64,000 bases of DNA from Paenibacillus sp. BSR1-1 (GTDB lineage Bacteria; Bacillota; Bacilli; Bacillales; Cytobacillaceae), in assembly GCF_030403775.1 (NCBI RefSeq), contig NZ_JAQMWQ010000017.1:1-64000 (forward strand). The letters are read 5' to 3'. The notes under the pieces were generated by a model that saw nothing but the letters and a program-made list of their open reading frames with translations, did not search any database and was not told the origin of the DNA. How positions within the stretch are numbered: the stretch's first letter is position 1; the number at the start of each line of letters is the position of its first letter. The position numbers and the translations under genes are program-made. Shown here one piece after another: positions 48,752 to 60,706 of this stretch.

Positions 48752-48782
48752 AGCACATTTTTCTCCAATAAGATGGATTGTT

Positions 48783-49247
48783 TTATTCGGTTCCAGCCTG
48801 CCTTTTCCTTGGGAAATATGGTTTCTTCGACCGCGGTTCTCCAAGGATTTCTGACCAGATTATGCCGTTTATGATTGAGTTTGGATTAGGGGTCTCAAAT
48901 TCTGGTTCACCATCATTATCTAACGCAGCATATAAAGGGTCTTTAGGTTTTTCTTTCTTTAATTGTCCTAGATTAGCTGGATTCGTAAATCCTTTTTGGA
49001 TGACAACCGATTCCTCTTTAATTTGCTGATACTTTTTTTCTACATCCTGTTTTTTTGACTGATGAGAATTCTTCTTCTCTTGAACCGGATGTATTCTTCG
49101 ATCCGTTTCATTCTGGAATAGGTTTCTAAGCTCATCTAAAGTATTCATGGAAAATGATTTGTTTTTTATTGGCAGCTTTTTCCCCTTTTTCTTGCCAAAT
49201 ATCGAGGAGAGAATCCCAATTATGATTAAAAAAACTAAAGTTTCCAT
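48783..49247 (-). CDS. Hypothetical membrane-anchored protein, 154 aa
   Basis: I do not recognise the family. The N-terminus is one hydrophobic helix (LVFLIIIGILSSIF, residues 4-17) followed by a very basic KKKGKK stretch. The rest is polar, with many K, E, N and Q, and looks largely disordered, ending in a conserved-looking SIINGIIWSEILGEPRSKKPY segment. It sits between floA (18 bp upstream) and yqfC; B. subtilis has the small yqfB gene here. A GGAGG ribosome site precedes the ATG. Confidence 0.7.
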   Translation of the reverse strand: METLVFLIIIGILSSIFGKKKGKKLPIKNKSFSMNTLDELRNLFQNETDRRIHPVQEKKNSHQSKKQDVEKKYQQIKEESVVIQKGFTNPANLGQLKKEKPKDPLYAALDNDGEPEFETPNPNSIINGIIWSEILGEPRSKKPYFPRKRQAGTE

Positions 49248-49264
49248 ACTACCGCCTCCTTTTT

Positions 49265-50254
49265 TTAGCGGTCATCTTTCTTCTCACCTGTAATTTTTCC
49301 AATAGAGCCCCTCATATCGGTATCAGCCGAAATATTCTTAATGTTCATATAATCCATCACACCAATATTTCCAGATTTAAGCGCTTCTGCCATCGCGAGA
49401 GGGACCTCTGCTTCGGCTTCCACTACTTTCGCTCTCATTTCCTGAACTTTTGCCTTCATTTCTTGCTCTTGAGCCACAGCCATTGCCCGGCGTTCCTCTG
49501 CTTTTGCCTGTGCTATTTTCTTATCGGCTTCTGCTTGTTCTGTTTGTAATTCTGCACCAATATTCTTGCCGATATCTACATCTGCGATATCTATTGAAAG
49601 GATTTCAAAGGCCGTTCCAGCATCCAGACCTTTGGAAAGAACCGTTTGAGAAATCAAATCCGGGTTTTCTAAAACCTTGCTATGGCTGTCCGATGAACCA
49701 ATTGTTGAGACAACCCCTTCACCTACACGGGCAACAACTGTTTCTTCACCTGCACCACCAACGAGTCGGTCGATATTAGCTCTGACGGTAATTCTTGCTT
49801 TTGCTTTTACTTCAATCCCATTCATCGCCACACCAGCAATAAATGGCGTTTCAATTACCTTTGGATTGACACTCATTTGCACCGCTTCTAAAACATCACG
49901 TCCAGCGAGGTCAATCGCGGCACAGCGTTCGAAGCTTAATTCAATATTTGCCCGGTGTGCTGCTATAAGAGCATTCACCACTCGGTCCACGTTCCCGCCG
50001 GCCAGATAATGGCTTTCAAGCTGATTGGTCGTAACATTTAGACCTGCTTTATGAGCTTTAATAAGCGGATTGACCACTTTACTTGGGGTTACCCTTCTTA
50101 AGCGCATCCCGACCAATGTAAAAATGCTAATCCGGACACCTGCTGCAAGGGCTGATATCCAAAGCATTACTGGGACAAATGATAATAAAATTCCTAAAAA
50201 AATTAAAACCACAATTACAAGGGCAATAATAAAGATTGTTCCATTTGTGACCAT
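49265..50254 (-). CDS. floA: Flotillin-like protein FloA
   Basis: This 329-residue protein has an N-terminal membrane segment (residues 7-32), a PHB-like domain, and a C-terminal coiled coil rich in Ala, Glu and Lys ([31 protein letters not shown]). It organises functional membrane microdomains. TTAGGAGG precedes the ATG. It is 16 bp after nfeD and is expected to share its sigma-W promoter, as in the B. subtilis yqeZ-yqfA-yqfB operon. Confidence 0.95.
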   Translation of the reverse strand: MVTNGTIFIIALVIVVLIFLGILLSFVPVMLWISALAAGVRISIFTLVGMRLRRVTPSKVVNPLIKAHKAGLNVTTNQLESHYLAGGNVDRVVNALIAAHRANIELSFERCAAIDLAGRDVLEAVQMSVNPKVIETPFIAGVAMNGIEVKAKARITVRANIDRLVGGAGEETVVARVGEGVVSTIGSSDSHSKVLENPDLISQTVLSKGLDAGTAFEILSIDIADVDIGKNIGAELQTEQAEADKKIAQAKAEERRAMAVAQEQEMKAKVQEMRAKVVEAEAEVPLAMAEALKSGNIGVMDYMNIKNISADTDMRGSIGKITGEKKDDR

Positions 50255-50270
50255 TTCCCAAACCTCCTAA

Positions 50271-50906
50271 TTATTCGATTTCCCTTACGACAATCCGGGC
50301 CCCTTCGACTTTAATCACTTTTACGGCAGCATTTTGCTCAATAAACCCGCCCTCACTCACGACATCAATTCGTTCATTCTGAATAATGACTGTTCCAGCA
50401 GGCCGTAATATCGTCAGAGCAATGCCCTCCTTACCAATTAAATCGGTACGATTAATATTCGAAACATATCCATCCTCTTTTCTAGCTGACTCTGACAATA
50501 CCATCCGATTAAAAAGGACGAGTTTTTTGCCAAAGACCTTGATCATTAAAAAGAAAACAAGAATTGAAATGAAAATGGCGATTAAGATGGATACTCCCAT
50601 CTGTAAGACATTTTCCCCTGCTAAAAAGAGACTTAAGATTAAGGCTGCGACACCCAAAGTCCCTGAAATAGCTCCCGGCAGGAAAAACTCCAAAAAGATT
50701 AGAAGTATTCCTCCGGCAAATAAGATCAATGTACCGAATCCTGCATATCCCGCTTGGAAATGCCCATAAAAGAATATTAGCAGCGCTAATACACCTATGA
50801 AGCCTGCCACACCAAACTTCGCTGAAAATAGCTCTAAAACAATTCCAACGCCCGCTATTGTTAAAAGAACAGTTATCACAATCGGGTCAGTAAGAAACTC
50901 AATCAT
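50271..50906 (-). CDS. nfeD: NfeD family protein, short form
   Basis: This 211-residue protein has four or five membrane segments (residues 5-125) and a C-terminal OB-fold (LIGKEGIALTILRPAGTVIIQNERIDVVSEGGF). It is the NfeD partner of FloA. B. subtilis YqeZ at this locus is about 437 residues because of an additional N-terminal ClpP-class serine protease domain; that domain is absent here. The ATG follows AAAGGGGG, so the start is well supported and there is no sign of truncation by sequence. Confidence 0.9.
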   Translation of the reverse strand: MIEFLTDPIVITVLLTIAGVGIVLELFSAKFGVAGFIGVLALLIFFYGHFQAGYAGFGTLILFAGGILLIFLEFFLPGAISGTLGVAALILSLFLAGENVLQMGVSILIAIFISILVFFLMIKVFGKKLVLFNRMVLSESARKEDGYVSNINRTDLIGKEGIALTILRPAGTVIIQNERIDVVSEGGFIEQNAAVKVIKVEGARIVVREIE

Positions 50907-50947
50907 ACTTGGGCCCCCTTTCTTTCTATATAGCCGTTATTAATCAA

Positions 50948-50973
50948 TACGTATGTATGAAATGAAAGTTTCA
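50948..50973 (-). promoter_or_regulatory. Sigma-W promoter of nfeD-floA
   Basis: On the minus strand TGAAAC (50968-50973), a 16-bp spacer and CGTA (50948-50951) match the sigma-W consensus exactly. It lies about 42 bp before the nfeD ATG. The homologous operon is in the B. subtilis sigma-W regulon. Confidence 0.92.
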
Positions 50974-51004
50974 CTTTTTATAAAATATACTGCGTTAATC
51001 ATAG

Positions 51005-51138
51005 GTGTTGATTTGCGCTCCAGGTGCTTCGCTTTCCGCGGGCGTGCCGGGAAGCCTCCTCGGCGCTTTAGCGCCTGCGGGGTCTCCCCTGCCCCGTACT
51101 CCCGCAGGAGTCTTCGCACCTTCCGCTCCAATCAAAAG
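51005..51138 (+). repeat. 130-bp dispersed repeat, copy C
   Basis: This copy is in the same orientation as copy A. The central part GGCGCTTTAGCGCC is a perfect hairpin, which copy A has lost to mutation. The ends (GTGTTGATT/AATCAAAAG) are more eroded than in the other copies. It lies between the sigma-W promoter of nfeD and yqeY. Confidence 0.85.
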
Positions 51139-51171
51139 TGTTTAAAATCCAACTATTTCTTTTAACTCAGC

Positions 51172-51208
51172 AAAATTAAAAGACCACAAGCTCTTGAGCT
51201 TGTGGTCT
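51172..51208 (-). terminator. Terminator of the rpsU-yqeY unit
   Basis: A perfect 13-bp stem (AGACCACAAGCTC/GAGCTTGTGGTCT) is followed by TTTAATTTT on the minus strand. Confidence 0.88.
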
Positions 51209-51222
51209 TCATGTCAGAATAC

Positions 51223-51669
51223 TTATGAAAGGTGTTGTTGTACAAATTTATTTACAAGTGATCCATCTGCCTTGCCCTTTACTTTAGGCATAATCGCAGC
51301 CATCACTTTTCCCATATCCGCTTTTGATTTTGCGCCGACCTCAGAAATCGTTTGTGCAACAATTTCTGACAGCTCTTCTTCAGAGAGCTGTTTCGGTAAA
51401 TACAGCTCGACAACTGCTAGTTCTGCACGCAATTTTTCAACTAGGTCTTCACGACCAGCCTTATCAAATTCATGGAGGGAGTCTTTGCGTTGTTTTACTT
51501 CGCGAGAAAGGACCGTTAACTCCACATCTTCGGATAGTTCTTTTACTCCAAGCTTAATGGCTTCATTTTGCAATGAAGATTTAACCATCCGAATAACAGA
51601 GAGTTTGTCTTTTTCCTTGTTTTTCATCGCTTGTTTCATGTCATTATTTAAACGCTCGAGAAGACTCAT
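51223..51669 (-). CDS. yqeY: GatB/YqeY domain-containing protein
   Basis: This 148-residue helical protein has the C-terminal tRNA-binding domain shared with GatB ([30 protein letters not shown]). The N-terminal half is [25 protein letters not shown] role in tRNA-dependent amidation is suspected but not shown. It is 14 bp after rpsU and shares its transcript. Confidence 0.92.
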   Translation of the reverse strand: MSLLERLNNDMKQAMKNKEKDKLSVIRMVKSSLQNEAIKLGVKELSEDVELTVLSREVKQRKDSLHEFDKAGREDLVEKLRAELAVVELYLPKQLSEEELSEIVAQTISEVGAKSKADMGKVMAAIMPKVKGKADGSLVNKFVQQHLS

Positions 51670-51683
51670 GATTACACCCTCTC

Positions 51684-51857
51684 TTAAAACTTACGTTTTC
51701 TTGCTGCTTCAGACTTTTTCTTACGTTTTACACTTGGCTTTTCGTAGAATTCGCGCTTTCTTGCCTCTTGCAAAGTACCAGTTTTTGATACTGTACGTTT
51801 GAAGCGACGAAGAGCATCTTCAAGCGATTCGTTTTTACGAACGACGGTTTTAGACAT
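51684..51857 (-). CDS. rpsU: 30S ribosomal protein S21
   Basis: This 57-residue basic protein ([20 protein letters not shown] ... ARKRKF) is S21, a component of the small subunit. A GGAGGGAGGG ribosome site precedes the ATG at 51857. It sits before yqeY, as in B. subtilis. Confidence 0.96.
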   Translation of the reverse strand: MSKTVVRKNESLEDALRRFKRTVSKTGTLQEARKREFYEKPSVKRKKKSEAARKRKF

Positions 51858-52083
51858 TCTCTTTCCCTCCCTCCGAAACACAACACACTTACATTCAATC
51901 CATGTACCTTGCAATTATAATATAACCTTGATACAAGGTCAACTGAAATTCGCAGTGTAAAAAATGCTTTTTATTTTTTATGCATGTTTAAAACAAAATT
52001 ATCATAGCCTGTCTTAATTTTTCAAGCAAGGTGGCATGTCCCTTCAACAGCGGCCATACAATGAAGGGAGGGGGGCCTTAGAC

Positions 52084-53016
52084 ATGCTATACATATTATT
52101 ATTTGTCCTTTGTATTCTATTATTTATTTTTGGAATGACAATTATAAGGTTTGGCTTATTTAATTTATCAGCAAATAAATTGAAAACATGGCTGATTAAA
52201 CTAACAAGTTCTCCGTTAAAGGGAATGCTGACGGGAACCTTTGTAACGGCCCTGCTGCAAAGCAGCTCAGCTGTAATGGTGATCACCATTGGATTAATTT
52301 CAGCAAAGATTATGACATTCCCACAGTCAATTGGGATCATTCTTGGTACCAATATTGGGACTACCTTTAAAACAGAATTAATTACCTTTAATTTGGATGC
52401 CATCCTTGTTCCTTTGGCTATTTGCGGCGCCGTCCTGATTTTGTTTAAAAACAAAAAAGCGCGGAGTATTGGAATGTTGACATTTGGAATTGCCTCTGTT
52501 TTTACAGCGATGAAGGGGTTTGAATTATTGGCCCATCCTTTAACCTCGATGGATTTTATTAATAAATTTATTTTGTCCATTAACGACAATATTTTCTTAA
52601 GCTTATTAACAGGGACTATTATTACGGCCATTATTCAGTCTAGTACGGCAATGACCGGAATCGCGATGGGTTTTTTAACGGCAGGATCTCTCCAGCTGGA
52701 CGCGGGAATAGCCATTGTGCTTGGTGCAAATATTGGGACTTGTATTACGGCCGTCATCGCCTCTATCGGGGGAGGAAAGGAATCAAGATTGGCTGCTTTC
52801 GCTCATGTCTGGCTAAATGTAATTGGTGTCTTGTTATTTATTCCGTTGATTCCGACTTTAACGGATCATGCCCTAATACTAGCTAATCGAAAAGATGTTC
52901 AATTAGCACATATTAGTGTGATCTTTAATGTAGTATCCTCCATGCTCATCCTTCCTTTTGCAACTAAATTTGGTGAAATGATTTTATTTTTACACGATAG
53001 GAAACCAAATAAATAA
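52084..53016 (+). CDS. yqeW: Na/Pi-cotransporter family protein (YqeW-like)
   Basis: This 310-residue membrane protein has two Na/Pi-cotransporter II repeats with paired QSSSA/QSSTA motifs (LLQSSSAVMVITIGLI near residue 55, IIQSSTAMTGIAMG near residue 200) and GTNIGTT/GANIGTC motifs. It probably moves phosphate or another anion with sodium. The start at 52084 has a GGAGGGGGG tract 8 nt upstream. It converges on deoC and is divergent from rpsU. Confidence 0.88.
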   Translation: MLYILLFVLCILLFIFGMTIIRFGLFNLSANKLKTWLIKLTSSPLKGMLTGTFVTALLQSSSAVMVITIGLISAKIMTFPQSIGIILGTNIGTTFKTELITFNLDAILVPLAICGAVLILFKNKKARSIGMLTFGIASVFTAMKGFELLAHPLTSMDFINKFILSINDNIFLSLLTGTIITAIIQSSTAMTGIAMGFLTAGSLQLDAGIAIVLGANIGTCITAVIASIGGGKESRLAAFAHVWLNVIGVLLFIPLIPTLTDHALILANRKDVQLAHISVIFNVVSSMLILPFATKFGEMILFLHDRKPNK

Positions 53017-53043
53017 GACGGCCATGCTCGGCCGTCCTTCTTT
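53015..53043. terminator. Convergent terminator between yqeW and deoC
   Basis: GACGGCC and GGCCGTC form a 7-bp stem with a 6-nt loop, with TTCTTTAA on the plus strand and TTATTTATTT on the minus strand. Confidence 0.8.
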
Positions 53044-53713
53044 AATAATCTGCAGTCACTTTAAGTCCATTAATAATCGCTACACTTGAACTGGCCCCAA
53101 TTCTTGTGGCACCAGCTTCAATCATCATCTGGGCATCCTCAGTACTACGAACACCACCAGAAGCTTTCACACCAATATCTGGCCCAACTGTCTTTCTCAT
53201 TAAGGCAATATCCTCAAAGGTTGCTCCTCCAGTTGAAAATCCAGTGGATGTTTTCACATAATCAGCACCCGCTTTTACTGATAGCTCGCAGGCACGAATT
53301 TTTTCTTCTTTTGATAAAAGACTTGTTTCTATAATTACCTTCGTAAGTGCTTTGCCTTTCGCTGCATCCACTACTGCACGAATGTCACTTTCTACAAGTT
53401 CATCATTCTGATCCTTTAAAGCACCAATATTAATGACCATATCCACTTCATCTGCGCCGTGATCAATCGCATTTTTGGTTTCAAACGCTTTTGTTTCCGG
53501 AGTGGAAGCCCCAAGAGGAAAGCCAATAACAGTACATACCTTCACAGCGCTTCCTTCTAATAATTCCTTTGCTGTGCTGACCCATGTTGGGTTAACACAA
53601 ACAGAAAAGAATTCGTTTTCTCTAGCCTCTTGGCAGAGCGTTTCGATTTGATTTCTTGTCGCCTCAGGCTTTAGTAAAGTATGGTCAATCATTGCAGCAA
53701 CATTATTAGCCAT
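53042..53713 (-). CDS. deoC: Deoxyribose-phosphate aldolase
   Basis: This 223-residue aldolase cleaves 2-deoxyribose 5-phosphate to glyceraldehyde 3-phosphate and acetaldehyde in nucleoside breakdown. The Schiff-base lysine is in [11 protein letters not shown] (near residue 152) and the second conserved lysine in VKASGGVRS (near residue 181). GGAGGGA precedes the ATG at 53713; a TTG at 53731 is less likely. It follows the mtaB gene on the same strand, 93 bp away. Confidence 0.95.
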   Translation of the reverse strand: MANNVAAMIDHTLLKPEATRNQIETLCQEARENEFFSVCVNPTWVSTAKELLEGSAVKVCTVIGFPLGASTPETKAFETKNAIDHGADEVDMVINIGALKDQNDELVESDIRAVVDAAKGKALTKVIIETSLLSKEEKIRACELSVKAGADYVKTSTGFSTGGATFEDIALMRKTVGPDIGVKASGGVRSTEDAQMMIEAGATRIGASSSVAIINGLKVTADY

Positions 53714-53805
53714 TTTACAAGCTCCCTCCAATTTAGATAAGAAAGAAATTTGCTGCTGAAAATAGTATGCCCTGAACCAAAAGAAAAAAGGACCTATATT
53801 GGTCC

Positions 53806-55179
53806 TTAGATTGCTGCTTCTTCATTTGTAAATATTTCTTCTTTTACTAATTTCGTGTCTTCAACCACACGGACAAACTGCCCTTCATTGTAAGGGTAGC
53901 CTGCTTTAGTTATTTTTACTTTAACGATTTTTCCGACCATATCTTCTGTTGCAGGGAAAACGATCTTCAGATAGTTATCTGTATAGCCTACAAATAATCC
54001 TGATTTGCCTGCTTCGTTAAATGCCTCTTCCGGAATCACTTCTAATACTTCGCCTTCAAACATGGATGCGTATTCTTTAGCCAATTGATCGGAAAGGGAA
54101 ATTAAGCGATGTACGCGCTCATTTTTTACCTCTTCATCTACTTGGTCATCCATCCGGGCAGCCGGAGTACCCGTGCGTTTTGAGTACGGGAATACGTGTA
54201 GTTCAGAAAATTTATGTTCATTAATAAAATTATAAGTCTCCATGAACTCTTCCTCAGTTTCTCCAGGAAAGCCGACAATAACGTCAGATGTAACAGCAAG
54301 GCCAGGGAGTACCTCTTTTAAGCGGTCTAATCTTTCACCAAAGAACTCCATTGTATATTTACGGCGCATTCTTTTTAAAACCGTATTAGAACCTGATTGC
54401 AACGGAATATGCAAATGGCGGACGATAATATTGGAGTGTTTGATTACCTCAATCACTTCATCAGTAATCTGGCTTGCCTCAATTGATGAAATTCGCAGTC
54501 GCTCTATGCCCTTTACTTCTGCTTCTAAATCACGGAGTAAAGCTGCGAGATTATAATCCTTCATGTCTTCACCATAACCGCCTGTATGAATTCCGGTTAA
54601 AACGATTTCTTTGTAGCCGGCATCTACTAGCTGTTGTGCTTGACGAATGACTTCTTTTGGGTCACGTGATCTCATTAAACCGCGGGCCCATGGAATAATA
54701 CAAAAGGTACAGAAATTATTGCAGCCTTCTTGAATCTTTAATGATGCACGTGTTCTATCTGTAAACGAAGGAACATCAAGTTCTTCATAAACACGATTCT
54801 TCATAATATTACCGACACCATTAATCGGCTGGCGTTCAACCTTGTACTGCTCAATATAATCAAGCATTTTTACACGATCTTGTGTACCTACAACAATATC
54901 TACACCAGGGATGGCCATTATTTCGGCTGGAGATGTTTGTGCATAACAGCCTGTTACACAAATAACAGCATCAGGATTTTTTCGCACAGCTCGTCTTATT
55001 ACCTGACGGCTTTTTTTATCTCCAGTATTGGTTACTGTACATGTATTAATAATGTAAACGTCCGAGATGGATTCAAACTCAACTCGATCATAACCTTCTT
55101 GCTTAAATAATTGCCAGATTGCTTCAGTTTCATAGTGATTTACTTTACATCCAAGTGTATGAAATGCAACTGTTGGCAT
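53806..55179 (-). CDS. mtaB: tRNA t6A37 methylthiotransferase MtaB
   Basis: This 457-residue radical-SAM enzyme converts t6A to ms2t6A at position 37 of tRNA. The N-terminal cluster site has cysteines at [15 protein letters not shown] and VTGCYAQ. The radical-SAM motif is CNNFCTFC (near residue 150) and a TRAM domain is at the C-terminus. It is the terminal gene of the dnaK-type heptacistronic operon in B. subtilis (yqeV) and follows rsmE by 7 bp here. Confidence 0.95.
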   Translation of the reverse strand: MPTVAFHTLGCKVNHYETEAIWQLFKQEGYDRVEFESISDVYIINTCTVTNTGDKKSRQVIRRAVRKNPDAVICVTGCYAQTSPAEIMAIPGVDIVVGTQDRVKMLDYIEQYKVERQPINGVGNIMKNRVYEELDVPSFTDRTRASLKIQEGCNNFCTFCIIPWARGLMRSRDPKEVIRQAQQLVDAGYKEIVLTGIHTGGYGEDMKDYNLAALLRDLEAEVKGIERLRISSIEASQITDEVIEVIKHSNIIVRHLHIPLQSGSNTVLKRMRRKYTMEFFGERLDRLKEVLPGLAVTSDVIVGFPGETEEEFMETYNFINEHKFSELHVFPYSKRTGTPAARMDDQVDEEVKNERVHRLISLSDQLAKEYASMFEGEVLEVIPEEAFNEAGKSGLFVGYTDNYLKIVFPATEDMVGKIVKVKITKAGYPYNEGQFVRVVEDTKLVKEEIFTNEEAAI

Positions 55180-55186
55180 TGTTTGT

Positions 55187-55936
55187 TCACCTCATTAATT
55201 CAAAATGGTAGGAAATCGCCGCGAGCGCATATAACGGCGCGGTTTCCGTTCGCAATATTCGCGGCCCTAATCCACACAAGTTAAAACCGTTGCCTTTAAA
55301 GGCTTTGACCTCTTCCTCTGATAATCCTCCTTCAGGACCAAACACAATCAGGAGGGATTCCCCGCTTTGCATTTTCTGAAGTGTTGCAGAAAAAGTAGAC
55401 GTTTCACCACTTCTGCTTTCATCTTCAAATGCAGCTAATTTATAATTAAATTCCTTACTTTTTTCAAGCAAAGCTTTGAAATTCATCGGATTCAAAACTT
55501 GTGGTACAAGATTGCGATGCGATTGTTCTGCAGCTTCTTTAGCAATTTTTTGCCATCTCTCTATTTTTTTAGCTGCTTTTTTCTCATCCCATTTCACAAT
55601 TGACCGAGCGGCAGAGTAGGGGAGGAACTGATGTGCGCCTAATTCTGTTCCTTTTTGAATAATCCACTCAAGCTTGTCCCCTTTAGGAAGCCCGCTGGCA
55701 ATTGTAATTGAAATCGGAAGCTCTGAAATCTCCATTTTCCATTGTACAACGTCTGCAACGACTCTTTCATCGGTAATTTCTGCAATTTTACAGACAGCGG
55801 ATTTTCCATCCGGGTCGACACAAATGATTTGTTCACCAATATCCATGCGCATAACCTTAATAATATGATGGCGGTCATCAGCATCAATAACAAAACGTTC
55901 TTCATTTGCTCGGTCTTTAACAAAGTAGCGTTGCAC
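55187..55936 (-). CDS. rsmE: 16S rRNA (uracil(1498)-N3)-methyltransferase
   Basis: This 249-residue SPOUT methyltransferase methylates U1498 of 16S rRNA. An N-terminal PUA-like domain precedes the knot with VFGPEGGLSEEEV and LGPRILRTETAPLYALAAISY. I choose the GTG at 55936 (GAGAGG 9 nt upstream) because the protein then begins like B. subtilis RsmE (MQRYF); an ATG at 55960 reads through that site. It is 75 bp after prmA. Confidence 0.93.
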   Translation of the reverse strand: MQRYFVKDRANEERFVIDADDRHHIIKVMRMDIGEQIICVDPDGKSAVCKIAEITDERVVADVVQWKMEISELPISITIASGLPKGDKLEWIIQKGTELGAHQFLPYSAARSIVKWDEKKAAKKIERWQKIAKEAAEQSHRNLVPQVLNPMNFKALLEKSKEFNYKLAAFEDESRSGETSTFSATLQKMQSGESLLIVFGPEGGLSEEEVKAFKGNGFNLCGLGPRILRTETAPLYALAAISYHFELMR

Positions 55937-56035
55937 ACGATGCACCCTCTCTAAAAACATTTTACGCCTTATTTTACTAAAAGTAAGTTCATTTTGAAAG
56001 CAGAAAAAGGGGTTAATCCCCCTTTTCTCAAATAG

Positions 56036-56977
56036 TTATTTCCTTTTTGCAATAATGGCAACCCAATCTTCCATCAAAATAGTTTCTATGATTTCAAAGC
56101 CTGCACTTACAATTGCTTCTTTAACTAACTCTTTCTTTTGCTGAATGATTCCCGATGCAATAAAGGACCCGCCAGGCTTAACTACCCGGGCAACATCGTC
56201 TGTAAAGCGAAGAATCACTTCTGCTAAAATATTCGCAACAATGACATCTGCTGAATTTTCCTCAACGCCATCCAGCAGATTGTTTTGCGAAATGGTAACC
56301 GTATCACTGACCTTATTTAATTTAATATTTAATTTGGCCTGTGTCACAGCTACTTCATCAAGATCATAAGCACGAACATCCTCAGCACCAAGCTGCGCCG
56401 CAGCAATGCTTAAAACACCTGAGCCTGTTCCAACATCAATAACCCGATCTCCTGGAAGGACTGTCCGTTCAAGTGCTTGAATACACATAACCGTTGTCGG
56501 GTGGGTTCCAGTCCCAAATGCCATGCCAGGATCCAATTCGATGATTAATTCGTCGCTGCTGACAGGTTTATAAATCTCCCATGTAGGGACAATTGTAAAT
56601 TTCTCAGAAATTTTAACTGGATTATAATATTTTTTCCAGGCTGTTGCCCATTCCTCTTCATTTACTTCGCTAATGGTGACTTGGTTTAAACCTAAATCGA
56701 TATCATAAATAATTAAATTATTAATCGATTCTTTAATGGCCTCGACCGTTTCACCTAGAAAGCTGTTAACCGGAAGATATGCTTTTACTATTACGCCTTC
56801 TTCCGGATAGTCATCAGGATTGAGTTGGTAGATTTCCCCGAATTGATCTACCCTTTCCTTTGTCAATTCGAATGGATCTTCAATCACTACACCGCTCGCC
56901 CCAGCTTCATGCAATATATGTGAAATAGGTTCGATCGCTTCATTTGTTGTGTGGATACTAATTTCTGACCACTTCAT
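56036..56977 (-). CDS. prmA: Ribosomal protein L11 methyltransferase
   Basis: This 313-residue SAM methyltransferase trimethylates ribosomal protein L11. The N-terminal L11-recognition domain is followed by motif [20 protein letters not shown] (near residue 177) and the [12 protein letters not shown] motif IV region. [14 protein letters not shown] is the PrmA signature. It follows dnaJ by 17 bp, matching B. subtilis yqeT. Confidence 0.96.
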   Translation of the reverse strand: MKWSEISIHTTNEAIEPISHILHEAGASGVVIEDPFELTKERVDQFGEIYQLNPDDYPEEGVIVKAYLPVNSFLGETVEAIKESINNLIIYDIDLGLNQVTISEVNEEEWATAWKKYYNPVKISEKFTIVPTWEIYKPVSSDELIIELDPGMAFGTGTHPTTVMCIQALERTVLPGDRVIDVGTGSGVLSIAAAQLGAEDVRAYDLDEVAVTQAKLNIKLNKVSDTVTISQNNLLDGVEENSADVIVANILAEVILRFTDDVARVVKPGGSFIASGIIQQKKELVKEAIVSAGFEIIETILMEDWVAIIAKRK

Positions 56978-56994
56978 TCTACCAACTCCAATCC

Positions 56995-58134
56995 TTACTC
57001 GCCTTTAAAGGCACGTTTTACTTTTGAGAAAAAGCTTTCTTCATGTTCACCTATTGGCGCCGAACCACTGGCTTCCGCAAACTCACGCAAGACCTGCTTT
57101 TGTTTATCGTTGAGCTTGGTTGGGGTAATAATACGTACCTGAATATGCTGATCCCCAACACCGTATCCACGGACATTCGGAACCCCTTTTCCTTTCAGGC
57201 GGAATCTCGTTCCCGTTTGTGTTCCAGCTGGTACCTTCAGCTTCACTTTACCATGCAGGGTTGGGACTTCAATTTCATCACCAAGAGTAGCTTGCACAAA
57301 TGTGATCGGCATCTCGCAGTAAATATCATCGCCATCTCTTTCAAAAAACTCATGCTGACGGACATGGAAGACAACATAAAGGTCTCCGGCTGGTCCTCCA
57401 TTGATACCCGCTTCTCCTTGCCCAGACATTCTTAATTGCTGTCCGTCGTCAATTCCCGCTGGGATTTTCACATGGATTTTCTTCCGTTTCTTTACTTTTC
57501 CTGTTCCGCCGCAGGTTGAACATTTATGTTTAATTTCTTTACCAGATCCATTACAGTGATGGCATGTGCGACGATTCACAATTCTGCCAAATGGAGTATT
57601 TTGTTCAACATTTAATTGCCCTGACCCCTGACAATGCTTACACGTTTCGGCTTTAGTTCCAGGCTTGGCTCCAGAACCACTGCAGGTACCACATGTTTCT
57701 TCACGAGGAATTTCAATATCGGTCTCTTTTCCAAACGCTGCTTCTTCGAAGGAAATCGTCATTGTATATTGCAGGTCTGCTCCTTGTCTTGGAGCGTTCG
57801 GATCACGTCTTCTTGTGCCGCCGCCACCGCCAAAAAAGGTGTTAAAGATGTCTTCAAAACCGCCAAAGCCGCCGCCGAAATCACTGCCGCCGCCAAAGCC
57901 GCCAAAACCTTGATTTGGATCGGTATGGCCAAACTGGTCATAATGAGCCTTTTTCTGATCGTCGCTTAAGACTTCATATGCTTCAGCAATTTCTTTAAAT
58001 TTATCGGCTGCATCTGGCTCTTTATTAATATCTGGATGATACTTTTTTGATAGTTTACGATATGCCTTTTTTATTTCATCCTTTGAAGCGCCCTTAGCTA
58101 CACCTAGCACCTCATAGTAATCCCGTTTACTCAT
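56995..58134 (-). CDS. dnaJ: Chaperone protein DnaJ
   Basis: This 379-residue co-chaperone stimulates DnaK. J domain with HPD at [10 protein letters not shown] (near residue 33), a Gly/Phe-rich linker ([20 protein letters not shown]), four CxxCxGxG zinc repeats (near residues 147-210) and a C-terminal substrate domain. The start at 58134 has GGAGTGG upstream; an in-frame ATG at 58158 has no good site. A terminator-like hairpin lies between dnaK and dnaJ. Confidence 0.97.
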   Translation of the reverse strand: MSKRDYYEVLGVAKGASKDEIKKAYRKLSKKYHPDINKEPDAADKFKEIAEAYEVLSDDQKKAHYDQFGHTDPNQGFGGFGGGSDFGGGFGGFEDIFNTFFGGGGGTRRRDPNAPRQGADLQYTMTISFEEAAFGKETDIEIPREETCGTCSGSGAKPGTKAETCKHCQGSGQLNVEQNTPFGRIVNRRTCHHCNGSGKEIKHKCSTCGGTGKVKKRKKIHVKIPAGIDDGQQLRMSGQGEAGINGGPAGDLYVVFHVRQHEFFERDGDDIYCEMPITFVQATLGDEIEVPTLHGKVKLKVPAGTQTGTRFRLKGKGVPNVRGYGVGDQHIQVRIITPTKLNDKQKQVLREFAEASGSAPIGEHEESFFSKVKRAFKGE

Positions 58135-58197
58135 GATTACCACTCCCGAATCTTTCACATAAAGATTATTCTAACATCGTTAATAGTGCTATTGCAA

Positions 58198-58233
58198 TAA
58201 AAAAGCCAAAGCAGCTGAACTGTCTTTGGCTTT
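58198..58233 (-). terminator. Hairpin between dnaK and dnaJ
   Basis: AAAGCCAAAG and CTTTGGCTTT form a 10-bp stem with a 12-nt loop, followed by TTTATTG on the minus strand. It lies within the operon and may reduce dnaJ relative to dnaK mRNA. Confidence 0.78.
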
Positions 58234-58254
58234 TATCTTTATTTTCACAGCCTA

Positions 58255-60102
<1,848 letters not shown>

Positions 60103-60121
60103 CTAAATAAATATGTAAACT

Positions 60122-60706
60122 TTATTGATTGACTTTAACCATAGATGGCCGGATGACTCTATCTTTTAATAGATAACCCTTTTGAAACTCCTCAATGACA
60201 ATGTTTGAACCATAATTTTCATCTTCCCCCTGCATGACTGCCTGGTGCTGATGTGGATCAAATTCCTTGCCAACCGCTTCAATTGGTTCAAGACCTTCTT
60301 TTTTCAAAGCATCTACCAAACTGCGGAATACCATGTCCATACCTTGCAAAAGAGACTTTGTTTGCTCATTTTCGGCTTCCACTTTCAATGCTCTTTCAAA
60401 ATTATCTAAAGCAGGAAGTAAATCCGTAATTAATTTTTGTGCTCTATATTTTTCACTCGCTTCTAGATCGAGTCTAGTACGGCGACGGAAATTATCAAAA
60501 TCTGCTTGAAGACGAAGATAACGATTATCTGCTGCATCTAACTTTTCCTGAAGCATTTGAATTTCTTTAAGTTGTTCTTCAAGAGGGTTCACTGCTTCTT
60601 GTTCAACATTTTCCTCTTCAGCAAAAACTGGTTCAGCCACTTCTTTTTCAGTAAGTTCAACTTCTTCATTTATGATATTGTTCTTTTCATTGGTCAACTT
60701 ACTCAC
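60122..60706 (-). CDS. grpE: Nucleotide exchange factor GrpE
   Basis: This 194-residue protein releases ADP from DnaK. A very acidic N-terminal stretch is followed by the long coiled coil ([21 protein letters not shown]) and the beta-domain ending [16 protein letters not shown], the GrpE signature. GGGAGGTGAG precedes the ATG. It lies 99 bp after hrcA. Confidence 0.96.
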   Translation of the reverse strand: MSKLTNEKNNIINEEVELTEKEVAEPVFAEEENVEQEAVNPLEEQLKEIQMLQEKLDAADNRYLRLQADFDNFRRRTRLDLEASEKYRAQKLITDLLPALDNFERALKVEAENEQTKSLLQGMDMVFRSLVDALKKEGLEPIEAVGKEFDPHQHQAVMQGEDENYGSNIVIEEFQKGYLLKDRVIRPSMVKVNQ

